A stretch of 64,000 bases of DNA from the NCBI RefSeq assembly GCF_009807005.1, contig NZ_WUBR01000001.1, forward strand, positions 1,240,001 through 1,304,000, given 5' to 3'. Positions 53,642-61,159 of the stretch are shown in pieces (positions within the stretch are counted from its first letter, which is position 1; the number at the start of each line of letters is the position of its first letter). Origin of the DNA: Aurantiacibacter rhizosphaerae. Lineage in GTDB: Bacteria; Pseudomonadota; Alphaproteobacteria; Sphingomonadales; Sphingomonadaceae. The notes beneath the pieces are model-generated. The model made no database searches. It had not been told where the DNA came from and was given only the letters and a program-made list of their open reading frames with translations. A program made the translations under genes and the position numbers.

Positions 53642-53671
53642 TTGGTGAAAATCACCAAATATCGGTTTGGT
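53642..53671. promoter_or_regulatory. Two overlapping inverted repeats, possible enhancer (UAS)
   Basis: TTGGTGA-AAA-TCACCAA (53642-53658) is a perfect repeat, and ACCAAA-N6-TTTGGT (53654-53671) overlaps it. They lie about 60-90 bp before the sigma-54-type promoter. Sigma-54 activators of the PspF type bind such paired upstream sites, so an activator site is likely. Confidence 0.45.
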
Positions 53672-53732
53672 TGTCAGGGAAACCTTTCTGCTTCGTGAAC
53701 GGGAATGGCAGAATTCCGCCATTTTTCAAAAC

Positions 53733-53748
53733 TGGCACACCCCATGCA
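53733..53748 (+). promoter_or_regulatory. Sigma-54 (-24/-12) promoter
   Basis: TGGCAC (53733-53738), a 5-bp spacer and ATGCA (53744-53748) fit the TGGCAC-N5-TTGCA consensus with one mismatch. The GG and GC are 10 bp apart, as required. The first ATG downstream is at 53802. It precedes a pspC-like gene, which in other bacteria belongs to a sigma-54/PspF regulon. Confidence 0.65.
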
Positions 53749-53801
53749 ATGTTTGCTGCATGGGACGAAACGGTTCCGAACTAACACAAGAGGGAAACAA
53801 A

Positions 53802-53930
53802 ATGACTTTCACCAATGACTTCACCGCTCGCATCACCGCTGCCTTCTCCGCGATTGTGGTGACCACCACGATCCTCGTCAGCAGCTTCTCCACCCCCGGA
53901 GCCAGCGTCGTCACCAGCATCATTGCCTGA
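53802..53930 (+). CDS. 42-residue hydrophobic microprotein upstream of pspC (first of pair)
   Basis: A 42-residue peptide: a short polar start (MTFTNDFTARI) then a single hydrophobic segment (AAFSAIVVTTTILVSS) and a PGASVVTSIIA end. AGAGGGA stands before ATG 53802. It is homologous to the next gene: both have F-x-A-AAF-A, a VT-x-T-[IL] core and SSF-x-x-P. It is probably a single-pass inner-membrane peptide in the psp-like operon. No known family is claimed. Confidence 0.6.
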   Translation: MTFTNDFTARITAAFSAIVVTTTILVSSFSTPGASVVTSIIA

Positions 53931-53972
53931 CGCCGATCACCACCAACCGCAACCACAACACAGGAGAAAGAT

Positions 53973-54095
53973 ATGACCCATGAATTCCAGAGCAAGCTGA
54001 TGGCCGCATTCGCCGCCGTCGCCGTGACCTTCACCCTGCTGACCAGCAGTTTTGCCAATCCCCATGCCACCACCGTTGCAGGTATCCTGGCATGA
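53973..54095 (+). CDS. 40-residue hydrophobic microprotein (second of pair)
   Basis: A 40-residue paralogue of the preceding peptide: MTHEFQSKLMAAF, then AVAVTFTLLTSSFANPHA and an AGILA end. AGGAGAAAG precedes ATG 53973. Its stop overlaps the pspC-like start (ATGA at 54092-54095), so translation is coupled. It is likely a membrane peptide acting with PspC. Confidence 0.6.
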   Translation: MTHEFQSKLMAAFAAVAVTFTLLTSSFANPHATTVAGILA

Positions 54096-54313
54096 GCGAT
54101 CTTGAGCGCAACAACAACGCAGTGCGCCCGTCGGGACAGAAGAAATTCCGCCTCGACCACGCCAATGGCAAGATCGCCGGAGTGTGCGGCGGTATCGCCA
54201 AATATATCGGAATGGACCCGCTGATCGTGCGGATCATCTTTGCCGTGGGTGCCGTTGCCGGCTTCGGCAGCTTTATTCTCATCTATCTCGCGATCTGGCT
54301 GCTGGCGGACTGA
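54092..54313 (+). CDS. pspC: PspC-domain membrane protein
   Basis: A 73-residue PspC-domain protein: KKFRLDHANGKIAGVCGGIAKYIG is the signature, followed by DPLIVRIIFAVGAVAGFGSFILIYLAIWLL, which forms the helical hairpin. It is shorter than enteric PspC because it lacks the cytosolic leucine-zipper part. In the phage-shock response PspC senses inner-membrane stress. No pspA or pspF gene lies in the window. The upstream sigma-54-type promoter supports stress control. Confidence 0.88.
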   Translation: MSDLERNNNAVRPSGQKKFRLDHANGKIAGVCGGIAKYIGMDPLIVRIIFAVGAVAGFGSFILIYLAIWLLAD

Positions 54314-54338
54314 CGCCGGCGGCCATTTCGCCAACTCC

Positions 54339-55040
54339 CTATCGGCTGTCGCGCGCCGCGAAGGGAGAGAAATCGGTGTCGGTATCGAAAATCTCGACAC
54401 CTTCGCGCTCCTTGAGGAAGCCGACCACGCGATAAGTGACAGGTGTTAGCGCAGCTTCCCAGCCCACCTTCAACGCCCAGTTCGTCACCATCACCAGCAG
54501 CACATCGCTCGTCTCCCACACGCCCAGAAAGGCGATGGGGTAGAACAACAGGCTGTCGACGCCCTGGCCCACCAAGGTGGAACCGATGGTGCGCGTCCAC
54601 AGCGCCTTGCCCCTGGTCCATACCTTCATTTTCGCCATGACATAGGAATTCACGAATTCCCCGGCCCAGAAGGCGGTGATGGACGCCAGCACGATGCGCG
54701 GCACCTGGCCGAATATCTGTTCATAGGCGTCCTGCCCGGTCCAGCTTTCGGAAGGGGGCAGGGCAACCACAACGAAGCTCATCACAGCCATGAACACCAG
54801 CGCGGCGAAGCCTGCCCAGATCACGCGGCGCGCGCGGGCATAGCCGTAAACCTCGGTCAGCACGTCTCCGATGACGTAGGAGAGTGGGAAAAACAGTATC
54901 CCCGCCCCGAAGGTAAAGCCCGCCACGGTAGAAAGCTTCGCCGCGCCGATAACATTCGACAGCACCAGCACCACGACGAAGGCGGCCATCACAAGGTCGA
55001 AATAGCGGAAACGCGGGTGGTCTGGCGGCGAATTTGTCAT
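54339..55040 (-). CDS. yhhQ: Queuosine precursor transporter (VUT/YhhQ family)
   Basis: A 233-residue inner-membrane protein with about six hydrophobic segments. GAGILFFPLSYVIGDVLTEVYGY is the YhhQ/QPTR signature; GEFVNSYVMAKMKVWT and LVGQGVDSLLFYPIAFLG fit too. Members import queuine-pathway precursors for tRNA modification. ATG 55040 is used; the upstream frame is intergenic. It is convergent with the pspC-like gene, 25 bp apart. Confidence 0.88.
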   Translation of the reverse strand: MTNSPPDHPRFRYFDLVMAAFVVVLVLSNVIGAAKLSTVAGFTFGAGILFFPLSYVIGDVLTEVYGYARARRVIWAGFAALVFMAVMSFVVVALPPSESWTGQDAYEQIFGQVPRIVLASITAFWAGEFVNSYVMAKMKVWTRGKALWTRTIGSTLVGQGVDSLLFYPIAFLGVWETSDVLLVMVTNWALKVGWEAALTPVTYRVVGFLKEREGVEIFDTDTDFSPFAARDSR

Positions 55041-55098
55041 CGCCAAGGTGCTAGCGGCATTTGCGTGATCCGCAAATGCCGCTAAACGCCCCTGCAAC

Positions 55099-55175
55099 GC
55101 GCCCATAGCTCAGCTGGATAGAGCACGGGACTTCTAATCCTGAGGCCGCAGGTTCGACTCCTGCTGGGCGCGCCA
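55099..55175 (+). tRNA. tRNA-Arg (anticodon TCT), integration site of the island
   Basis: The sequence starts GCGCCCATAGCTCAGCTGGA and ends TGGGCGC-G-CCA. The acceptor arms GCGCCCA/TGGGCGC pair perfectly; the anticodon loop is ACTTCTAAT with TCT. It is 77 nt with encoded CCA. A tyrosine recombinase starts 97 bp downstream, the usual geometry of an attL in a tRNA 3' end. Confidence 0.96.
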
Positions 55176-55209
55176 ACTTTCTTGAAAGCCGCAGAAAACC
55201 GCTAAACCC

Positions 55210-55228
55210 AAAGGCCCATTGGGCTTTT
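55210..55228 (+). terminator. Short hairpin with T-run after tRNA-Arg
   Basis: AAAG-G-CCCA-TT... pairs with TGGGCTTT, with one bulged G and a run of four T after it. It may end the tRNA transcript. Confidence 0.4.
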
Positions 55229-55238
55229 GTTGATGAAT

Positions 55239-55258
55239 TGGTCCTAGATCTGGTCCTA
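55239..55258. repeat. Direct repeat TGGTCCTA beside the integrase start
   Basis: TGGTCCTA occurs at 55239-55246 and 55251-55258, 12 bp apart, just before the integrase gene. Such direct repeats are often arm-type binding sites of integrase or its excision factor. Confidence 0.35.
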
Positions 55259-55272
55259 AGCGAGGATCGGAA

Positions 55273-56961
55273 ATGACATCAAAACGGAAAGGTATCGAAG
55301 GCTTTCCATACCTTCGACAGCGCGGGCGAAGCTACGAAGTTCGCCTTCAGGTTCCACGCCCACTAAAAGCGGCAGTGGGAAAAGGGGAATTGAAGAAATC
55401 GCTCGGCGGCGATCTAGCCGCTGCGAAGCGGGCATACCACCGGACCGTCTCGGAGCTTCAAAAACCGATTGATAGAGCCAGAGGCGCATTTCCGCAGCTA
55501 GATGTAGCATCCCATATGCCACGAGAGCCGAGCTTGGATGACATAGAGATTTCATCATACCATCATTATTGCCGCATGGTTGAGTTGCAGCGTGGCAAGG
55601 TGGTTTCGCTTCAAGGGGAGACCCAATCGACCCGACAAGGACGGATTGCCAGCCTGGAAGAGACTTTGCTCTATCATGTGGACAGGGCGGAGGCCGAAGA
55701 TTGGGGAATTATGGACATCCAAGCGCGCTGGAAGATCGAAGAGATGGGCTGGGTGCTCTCCGAAAAGTCGCCACGCTTCAAATACCTCTGCGAAATGCTT
55801 CTCCGCGCCCGCCTCGAAGCCTATCGCACCGAGCTTCGGAAGCTAAATGGCCATTTTGCGCCCGATCCTGAAGCGGACCCGCTGTTTGCCGCCAACCCCG
55901 AGAAAGACGCCAAGCTCGTAACTACCCTCGGCGACTTAAAAAAAGGGTTTGAAGCGGAGAAACATGAGCATTGGTCGCTATCGACGCGAAAGAATTACAA
56001 AATCATCTTCGCAGTTTTAGAGCAGATTTGTGGCTTTGATACTCCTGTTTCTGCTATTGATCGAGACTATTGTCGGGACATTGCCAAGCGGCTGGCAGGC
56101 TTGCCTGTCAACTATCAGAAGTCACCTCTCACTAGGGGACGGTCAGTAGCCGAAGCTATCGAGATTGCTCATTCCCACGAGATGAAGACAATCGCTCCGG
56201 CAACGATCAACAGCCATCTCGGCAAGCTCGGGGCGATTGTCCGTTACGGTCGTGACAAGGGCTGGATCGCAGGCAATCCTACGGCTGATTTGCAGGTTCC
56301 AGACCCCATCGACCCATCCGAAAAGCGTGATCCATTCACCATCGAGCAGTTGAACCTTGTTTTCGCCCGATCACCTTGGAGCGATAATGGTGTAAGCACC
56401 AAGGAGCGACCTTCACGATATTGGGCACCGTTGGCCGCCCTTTTTTCCGGGGCGCGCTTGACCGAGATTTGCGGTCAGCGTGTCGATGAGATGATCATTG
56501 AAGAAGGCATCCACGCCTTTCATTTTCGACATCGTCCCGACGACAGAGCGATCAAGAATGGTAAGAGTAGGAAGGTGCCAGTCCATCCAGAACTTTTGAG
56601 GCTCGGCTTTTGGGATTTCGTCGTTGAGGCGCAAACAGCAGGGCGCGAACACCTGTTTCCCGATGTGAAACCCGACAAGCTAGGAAAGTGGGGGGATCAC
56701 ACATCAAAATGGTTCTCTCGACAGGTGAAGTCCCTCGATCTTAAGGGGCGTAATCTGTCGTTTCATAGTTTCCGCCACAGTTTCGAGGATGCTCTACGAC
56801 GAGCCGATTTGCACGACACGCCGATAGGCAATGCTCTCACAGGGAGGTGGACCGCAGGCGTGTCAAAGAGTTATGGATCGAAGTATCCGGTGGGGAAATT
56901 GCATCAGGCGCTGATTGAGGTGGGGTATCCGGGACTGATTTCACCAGAGCCGTGGTCGTAA
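55273..56961 (+). CDS. Tyrosine-type site-specific recombinase (integrase)
   Basis: A 562-residue phage-type integrase. The N-terminal region (IEGFPYLRQRGRSYEVRLQVP) resembles the DUF6538 integrase lead domain. A SAM-like core-binding part is in the middle. Catalytic residues are Arg in SGARLTEICG, His-x-x-Arg in SFHSFRHSF, and the nucleophile Tyr in KSYGSKY. It sits directly after tRNA-Arg and points into the island, so it presumably made the insertion. A GAGGA stands before ATG 55273. Confidence 0.92.
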   Translation: MTSKRKGIEGFPYLRQRGRSYEVRLQVPRPLKAAVGKGELKKSLGGDLAAAKRAYHRTVSELQKPIDRARGAFPQLDVASHMPREPSLDDIEISSYHHYCRMVELQRGKVVSLQGETQSTRQGRIASLEETLLYHVDRAEAEDWGIMDIQARWKIEEMGWVLSEKSPRFKYLCEMLLRARLEAYRTELRKLNGHFAPDPEADPLFAANPEKDAKLVTTLGDLKKGFEAEKHEHWSLSTRKNYKIIFAVLEQICGFDTPVSAIDRDYCRDIAKRLAGLPVNYQKSPLTRGRSVAEAIEIAHSHEMKTIAPATINSHLGKLGAIVRYGRDKGWIAGNPTADLQVPDPIDPSEKRDPFTIEQLNLVFARSPWSDNGVSTKERPSRYWAPLAALFSGARLTEICGQRVDEMIIEEGIHAFHFRHRPDDRAIKNGKSRKVPVHPELLRLGFWDFVVEAQTAGREHLFPDVKPDKLGKWGDHTSKWFSRQVKSLDLKGRNLSFHSFRHSFEDALRRADLHDTPIGNALTGRWTAGVSKSYGSKYPVGKLHQALIEVGYPGLISPEPWS

Positions 56962-57081
56962 GCTTCCCTAGCTCGCGTGATCGGCCGATTTCTCCCGTCT
57001 CTGCTGTAAACTGGGCGATATTTTCCCCTTGCGTTTTCGAGCACTTGAAAATCGGCTGTAAACCGAAATGAAGGTCTAACC

Positions 57082-57097
57082 GTGCAACGGGTTGCAC
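57082..57097. promoter_or_regulatory. GTGCAAC-GG-GTTGCAC inverted repeat before the GIY-YIG gene
   Basis: Perfect 7-bp arms with a 2-bp centre lie 29 bp before ATG 57126. The nearby 9-mer GCTGTAAAC occurs twice (57003-57011 and 57055-57063). It may be the operator of the GIY-YIG/winged-helix pair. Confidence 0.4.
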
Positions 57098-57125
57098 TTT
57101 CCATCTAGTTTTGGAGAGTGATCGG

Positions 57126-57968
57126 ATGGCGCTCAGGTTCAATATGCTGTTGCAAGACGAGGGTTACGATCCTCGCGAAGTGCGGTTGCTGCGTCACCAG
57201 CACGTGGCCAAAGACGGATTGACGCCTTATGCCCTCTGGCGAGACAGGCCGGGGGAGTTCGAGCGTTACCAGAGTGCGCAAAAATCCGACCGGAGCGCAT
57301 ACTTCGCCAGCCGTTATTGGGCCGCATTTGTCGTGCCTCCTGACGGCTCGACATTGTTCGTCGGGCTTTATGAGATTGGCGATTGTGCCCCGGTTGCAAC
57401 TGACTGGATAGACCCGCTGATGCGGCAAACCTCGACGCAAATTGGCAGGGCGCTGGACATCTATCAGTTCGAGCGAGTTCCCGCGTTTGACCATTACGCT
57501 GGGAGAGTTCGGGTCGAGTGGGGCGACGGGACCAGAGCGTGGGCGCAACGGGCGAGCAATCGAAAGGGCGACAAGCCGGTGGTGGAGCTTGCTCGTGAGT
57601 TCCGAGAACCCGATTTCCCCGGCTTCACCAATTTCATCGGCAATTTCGGTGGGCTTCCCAGCTTACCGCAATCTTGGGTCATGGCATTATCCGCCGCGCG
57701 CGGTGTCTATTTGCTCACGTGCCCCCGCACATTTGAGCAGTATGTCGGTTCGGCTTGCGGCACTGAAGGCTTTTGGGGACGCTGGAAAGATTATGCGGTG
57801 ACTGGCCATGGCGGTAACATTCGCCTCAAGAGCAGAGATGCCTCGGATTATCAGGTAAGCATCTTGGAAGTCGCCGGTTCCGCTGCGACCACGGAGCAAA
57901 TCCTCGCGATGGAACAGCTATGGAAGCGCAAGCTTCAAAGCCGGGATATGGGGCTTAATGCCAACTAG
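57126..57968 (+). CDS. GIY-YIG-domain nuclease, N-terminal domain of unknown type
   Basis: A 280-residue protein. The C-terminal third is a GIY-YIG domain: GVYLLTCP (193-200), YVGSA (206-210), Arg219 in WGRWKDY, Glu263 in AMEQLWKRKL, and the final Asn in GLNAN, so all catalytic positions are filled. The first 190 residues are of unrecognised type and may read DNA or a second signal. GGAGAG before ATG 57126 is better than the TTG at 57111. Restriction enzymes (Eco29kI type) and homing nucleases use this fold. The winged-helix gene follows 11 bp later. Confidence 0.82.
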   Translation: MALRFNMLLQDEGYDPREVRLLRHQHVAKDGLTPYALWRDRPGEFERYQSAQKSDRSAYFASRYWAAFVVPPDGSTLFVGLYEIGDCAPVATDWIDPLMRQTSTQIGRALDIYQFERVPAFDHYAGRVRVEWGDGTRAWAQRASNRKGDKPVVELAREFREPDFPGFTNFIGNFGGLPSLPQSWVMALSAARGVYLLTCPRTFEQYVGSACGTEGFWGRWKDYAVTGHGGNIRLKSRDASDYQVSILEVAGSAATTEQILAMEQLWKRKLQSRDMGLNAN

Positions 57969-57979
57969 GGGAGAAGGGC

Positions 57980-58339
57980 ATGTCATTGCAGCGCGCACAC
58001 AAGCAAGAAGATGTCGAGGATGTGATCTTGGAGGTTCTTGAACCGGGGCATGCGAGAACTACGCAGGAAATCTATGCAGCGGTTCGTCGCCGCCTCAATC
58101 TCACACCCGACGATTTGGAGCGAGCGAACAAGCGGGACGAAAGCAAGATCAATCAGATCATTGCTAATGCGCTTCAGGGCAAGCGCAGGCTATGCCGGAA
58201 TGGATTAATCGTGCGAACTGGCGTGGGCGAGTTCAGGATTACCGAGGCTGGCTGCACTTACCTAGACAAACATCGGGCATCGGTCGCAGAAGGTTTAAAA
58301 CTGCTCGACGGAATGTTCCTGGATACAAGCAGGGACTAG
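57980..58339 (+). CDS. Winged-helix protein resembling the Mrr N-terminal domain
   Basis: A 119-residue protein of winged-helix type: HARTTQEIYAAVRRRLNLTPDD, then INQIIANALQGKRRLCRNGL and EFRITEAGCTYL, which follow the pattern of the N-terminal domain of Mrr-type restriction proteins. No nuclease domain is attached. It is coupled to the GIY-YIG gene (11 bp) and could be its DNA-reading partner or its regulator. Confidence 0.7.
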   Translation: MSLQRAHKQEDVEDVILEVLEPGHARTTQEIYAAVRRRLNLTPDDLERANKRDESKINQIIANALQGKRRLCRNGLIVRTGVGEFRITEAGCTYLDKHRASVAEGLKLLDGMFLDTSRD

Positions 58340-58392
58340 AGAAAGCTGGCTACCACGATGATAAGCAAGTCCTTCAGGGACAAAGAACATTC

Positions 58393-58518
58393 GTGGTCAA
58401 GCTTACGCAACAAGCATCAGACCGGCATCTGTGGCGCGCGACGGACATCCTGCGGAGCACGGTCGATGCTGGTGATCCGACCAAGCAGCGCCCTCTTCGG
58501 AAACTGTCGCTCCCTTGA
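58393..58518 (+). pseudogene. Remnant of a type I restriction methylase (hsdM) N-terminus
   Basis: In a frame other than that of the winged-helix gene, the sequence encodes VVKLTQQASDRHLWRATDIL followed by RSTVDAGD. This matches the typical N-terminus of HsdM (LW-x-A-x-D-x-LR-x-x-x-DAGDYK), after which homology stops and a stop codon follows at 58518. No HsdM catalytic motif follows. I read it as a decayed fragment of an older type I system. The rest of the 318-bp gap to the methylase gene holds the palindrome at 58624-58637. Confidence 0.5.
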
Positions 58519-58623
58519 GGTTCCGCTTAGTTTTTGGAGTTCTGGGGATACCATTGTCGTAAGGCTTCCCTCAAGGTGGGCCACCGAGCCATGAAGCTGT
58601 CGCTTGCGTTTGCGGTTAACTCG

Positions 58624-58637
58624 GTTACGAACGTAAC
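58624..58637. promoter_or_regulatory. GTTACG-AA-CGTAAC inverted repeat before the methyltransferase
   Basis: Perfect 6-bp arms sit 20 bp before ATG 58658, and flanking CTCG/CGAG bases extend the symmetry with one gap. A CGGTTA direct repeat (58613 and 58622) precedes it. Methyltransferases of type II systems commonly repress their own promoter, so this is a likely operator. Confidence 0.45.
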
Positions 58638-58657
58638 GAGAACAGATTGGATGAAAT

Positions 58658-59617
58658 ATGAAATCCCTTGAACTTTGCGCAGGTGCGGGCGGGCAAGCCC
58701 TAGGATTAGAGCAAGCTGGCTTCGAGCACGTTGCGCTGGTCGAGAATGACGCGCATTGCTGCGCGACACTCCGTAAGAACAGACCAAGTTGGAATGTGAT
58801 CGAGGATGACGTTCGATCCTTTAAAAAGGTCGCCAACGAGTATTCGGGGATCGAATTGGTCGCCGGTGGACTACCGTGCCCTCCTTTTTCCAAGGCTGGC
58901 AAACAGTTGGGAGAGAAAGACGAGAGAAACCTCTTTCCAGACGCACTTGAGATTATCGACACCATAAGACCTAAGGCGGTGATGATCGAAAACGTGCGCG
59001 GGTTCCTAGATGGAGCGTTCGAGGACTACCGCCGTGAATTGAAGTCGCAACTCGAAGGGATGGACTACGAAGTCGATTGGGACCTCTTGAATGCGTCAAA
59101 GTTCGGAGTTCCTCAGCTTCGGCCCCGTGTCATTATCGTTGCTATGCAGAGGCAATTGTGGCCTCATTTCCAATGGCCAAGCGGGTTGGAGAAGCCTCCT
59201 AAGACCGTCGGAGAGACGCTCTACAAGCTCATGTCGGCCAATGACTGGATCGGTGCGAAGGCATGGAAAGAGCGTGCGGATGATATTGCTCCAACAATTG
59301 TCGGCGGATCAAAAAAGCATGGTGGACCTGACCTCGGTCCAACTCGTGCAAAGGCCGCTTGGGCCACCCTCGGCGTGAACGGAAAAACCATTGCCGAAGA
59401 AGCGCCCGAGCGGGATTTTGTCGGCATGCCGCGTCTCACAGTTGAGATGGTTGCTCGTATCCAGGGCTTCCCTCCTCGATGGAACTTTGTGGGTCGTAAA
59501 ACCGCTGCATATCGTCAGGTTGGCAACGCTTTCCCACCACCAGTTGCAAATGCCGTTGGCACAAAGATCCGTGAAGCAATTGAGGCAGCCGAACGCAAAG
59601 CCTTAAAGGCCGCTTGA
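58658..59617 (+). CDS. DNA C5-cytosine methyltransferase (type II R-M)
   Basis: A 319-residue C5-MTase. Motif I is ELCAGAGGQALGL (5-17), motif IV GGLPCPPFSKAGKQ with catalytic Cys74, motif VI MIENVRGF (E111), motif VIII QLRPR (153-157) and motif X QVGNAFPPP (287-295). Between VIII and X is a short target-recognition segment, so the protein is compact. Its neighbour is a NaeI-family nuclease; NaeI cuts GCCGGC, so GCCGGC is a plausible shared target, which the compact TRD does not prove. It should protect host DNA. Confidence 0.93.
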   Translation: MKSLELCAGAGGQALGLEQAGFEHVALVENDAHCCATLRKNRPSWNVIEDDVRSFKKVANEYSGIELVAGGLPCPPFSKAGKQLGEKDERNLFPDALEIIDTIRPKAVMIENVRGFLDGAFEDYRRELKSQLEGMDYEVDWDLLNASKFGVPQLRPRVIIVAMQRQLWPHFQWPSGLEKPPKTVGETLYKLMSANDWIGAKAWKERADDIAPTIVGGSKKHGGPDLGPTRAKAAWATLGVNGKTIAEEAPERDFVGMPRLTVEMVARIQGFPPRWNFVGRKTAAYRQVGNAFPPPVANAVGTKIREAIEAAERKALKAA

Positions 59618-59669
59618 GCCTTCCAAATTTCGTTCGATGATTGCATACCGCCTCCATTAGGAGGCCGGT

Positions 59670-60569
59670 TTGAAATCGAACATTCCAGAGAGCAAGATCG
59701 TTGAAGGACATCCGCGTTTTTCACTGCTGTCAGCAATGAAAGATGATCTGATCAATAGGGCGGGCGCCCTTCGATCCATTTGCTCAGAGATCCCGCCCTT
59801 ACTTAGGGAAGCGATTGATGTGGTAATAGATACCCCACGGACGGGACGCCGCGATTACGAGGATCTCGAAAAGACAGAGAAAACCTACATCGGCACACGT
59901 GTGGAGATCCTTGTCAGATCGTATTTCCGGCTTCCGAAGGGTAAGCTGGATTTGCTCCTATTGGGACAAGACGCCGACGTTAAATTCACCACGAAGAATA
60001 ACTGGATGATACCACGAGAGGCTGTTGGTAAGCCCTGTCTTTTGCTGGCTGCCGATGAAGCTGAGGCGAAGTGCTACTTCGGATTGTTCTGTGCCGATGA
60101 AGAGTATCTTACTGCCGGGGCAAATCAGGATAAAAAGCGTCAGGTATCTGCCGAAGGCTTCGGGCACATCCTATGGGTATTTTGCAAGCATCCGTTGCAA
60201 CCTAATTTTTGGAGGACAATTGCAGAGGCGTCTGCTGAAGCAGTCGCGGTTCAGAGAACTGGGAACGACCGTGTTGTAACGCTTTTTCGAGAAGTTCAGG
60301 GCATACCGATTGCCAGAGAGGTGGTAGAGGCGACGGCCCGTCAGAAAGACTTCATGCGTAGGATACGAGCAGACAATGGACGCGGGACCAGAGACCGACT
60401 GGCGAAGGAAGGAATTTTGCTTCTGTCCGGAACTTATGATGCAACTGCAATCGCAGCGCTGGGCTTGCCGCCTACTGGAAAGAGCGAATTCGTCTCGCAC
60501 GCCCCGGACGCTGCGCAGTTCAAGGTGGTTCCTAGACGCTCAATCCCCGACAGCTTCGTTCTAAAATGA
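59670..60569 (+). CDS. NaeI-family type II restriction endonuclease
   Basis: A 299-residue nuclease. Its active site follows the NaeI pattern: D94 and D103 with the D-x8-D-x-K spacing (LDLLLLGQDADVKF, K105) and an upstream Glu79; NWMIPREAVGKPCLLLAADE follows. I recall NaeI active-site residues as E70, D86, D95 and K97, which this spacing matches closely. NaeI has a second, topoisomerase-like DNA-binding domain; the C-terminal half here is of that size. ATG-like start is GTG/TTG-type region at 59670, 52 bp after the methylase stop. Its stop overlaps the next gene (ATGA). Confidence 0.85.
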   Translation: MKSNIPESKIVEGHPRFSLLSAMKDDLINRAGALRSICSEIPPLLREAIDVVIDTPRTGRRDYEDLEKTEKTYIGTRVEILVRSYFRLPKGKLDLLLLGQDADVKFTTKNNWMIPREAVGKPCLLLAADEAEAKCYFGLFCADEEYLTAGANQDKKRQVSAEGFGHILWVFCKHPLQPNFWRTIAEASAEAVAVQRTGNDRVVTLFREVQGIPIAREVVEATARQKDFMRRIRADNGRGTRDRLAKEGILLLSGTYDATAIAALGLPPTGKSEFVSHAPDAAQFKVVPRRSIPDSFVLK

Positions 60570-61159
60570 AGAGTGGCGAGGTATTGAAGCGGCTGAAGAA
60601 GGATGGCCCTGTTAGGTTCGTCGAACAAATCCTGTTCGATGATAACGCATGGTATTTTCCTACCAGAAGCGGAGCAGAATATGCGGACTTCAAAAGCGGC
60701 TTCGCGCCAGTTTTCGGGGTTTCTTCGCCTGAAATCGCCGTTGTTGGTAGCGCTAAGTTCGGTTTTAGCCTAGCACCCCAAAAAGGATTTCGTGCTTTTC
60801 AGCCGAGCGATGAGGAACCCAATCCATCAGATCTTGACGTGGTGATTGTATCCCGACCAATTTTCAATGAGACATGGCACCAATTGCGCAGAGCGCACTA
60901 CCAGGGTGCAATCAACGCGAGAGAGTTTTTTCAAGAAGACGTGTTTCGCAGATTTATCATGATCGGGGCTGATGATGAGCGGGACACCCATTATCTTCGC
61001 GATCTATCTCGCTTAATGGACCGGGTGCGTAAGGAAGCGACAACAAAATTCGGCATAACGCAAACGATCAAAATGCGTGTCTACGCCTCGTGGACAGATG
61101 CTAAAGCATATCACATTTGGAGCATGCAAAAATTGGCGGAGCATCATGGGATACAATAG
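60566..61159 (+). CDS. Nucleotidyltransferase-like protein coupled to the NaeI gene
   Basis: A 197-residue protein. IAVVGSAKFGFSLAP (57-71) and PSDLDVVIVS (87-96) match the GS...D-x-D layout of minimal nucleotidyltransferase folds, with D89 and D91 as likely metal ligands. A Lys/Arg-rich C-terminus follows. ATG 60566 overlaps the nuclease stop by 4 bp, and its stop lies 14 bp inside the DUF262 gene. It might make or transfer a nucleotide signal, as in other anti-phage systems, or modify a target; neither is shown. Confidence 0.65.
   Translation: MKSGEVLKRLKKDGPVRFVEQILFDDNAWYFPTRSGAEYADFKSGFAPVFGVSSPEIAVVGSAKFGFSLAPQKGFRAFQPSDEEPNPSDLDVVIVSRPIFNETWHQLRRAHYQGAINAREFFQEDVFRRFIMIGADDERDTHYLRDLSRLMDRVRKEATTKFGITQTIKMRVYASWTDAKAYHIWSMQKLAEHHGIQ

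Noticed and set aside
58417-58965. 182-residue frame antisense to the methyltransferase start
   Set aside because: Overlaps the hsdM remnant and MTase motif region; no domain or ribosome binding site.
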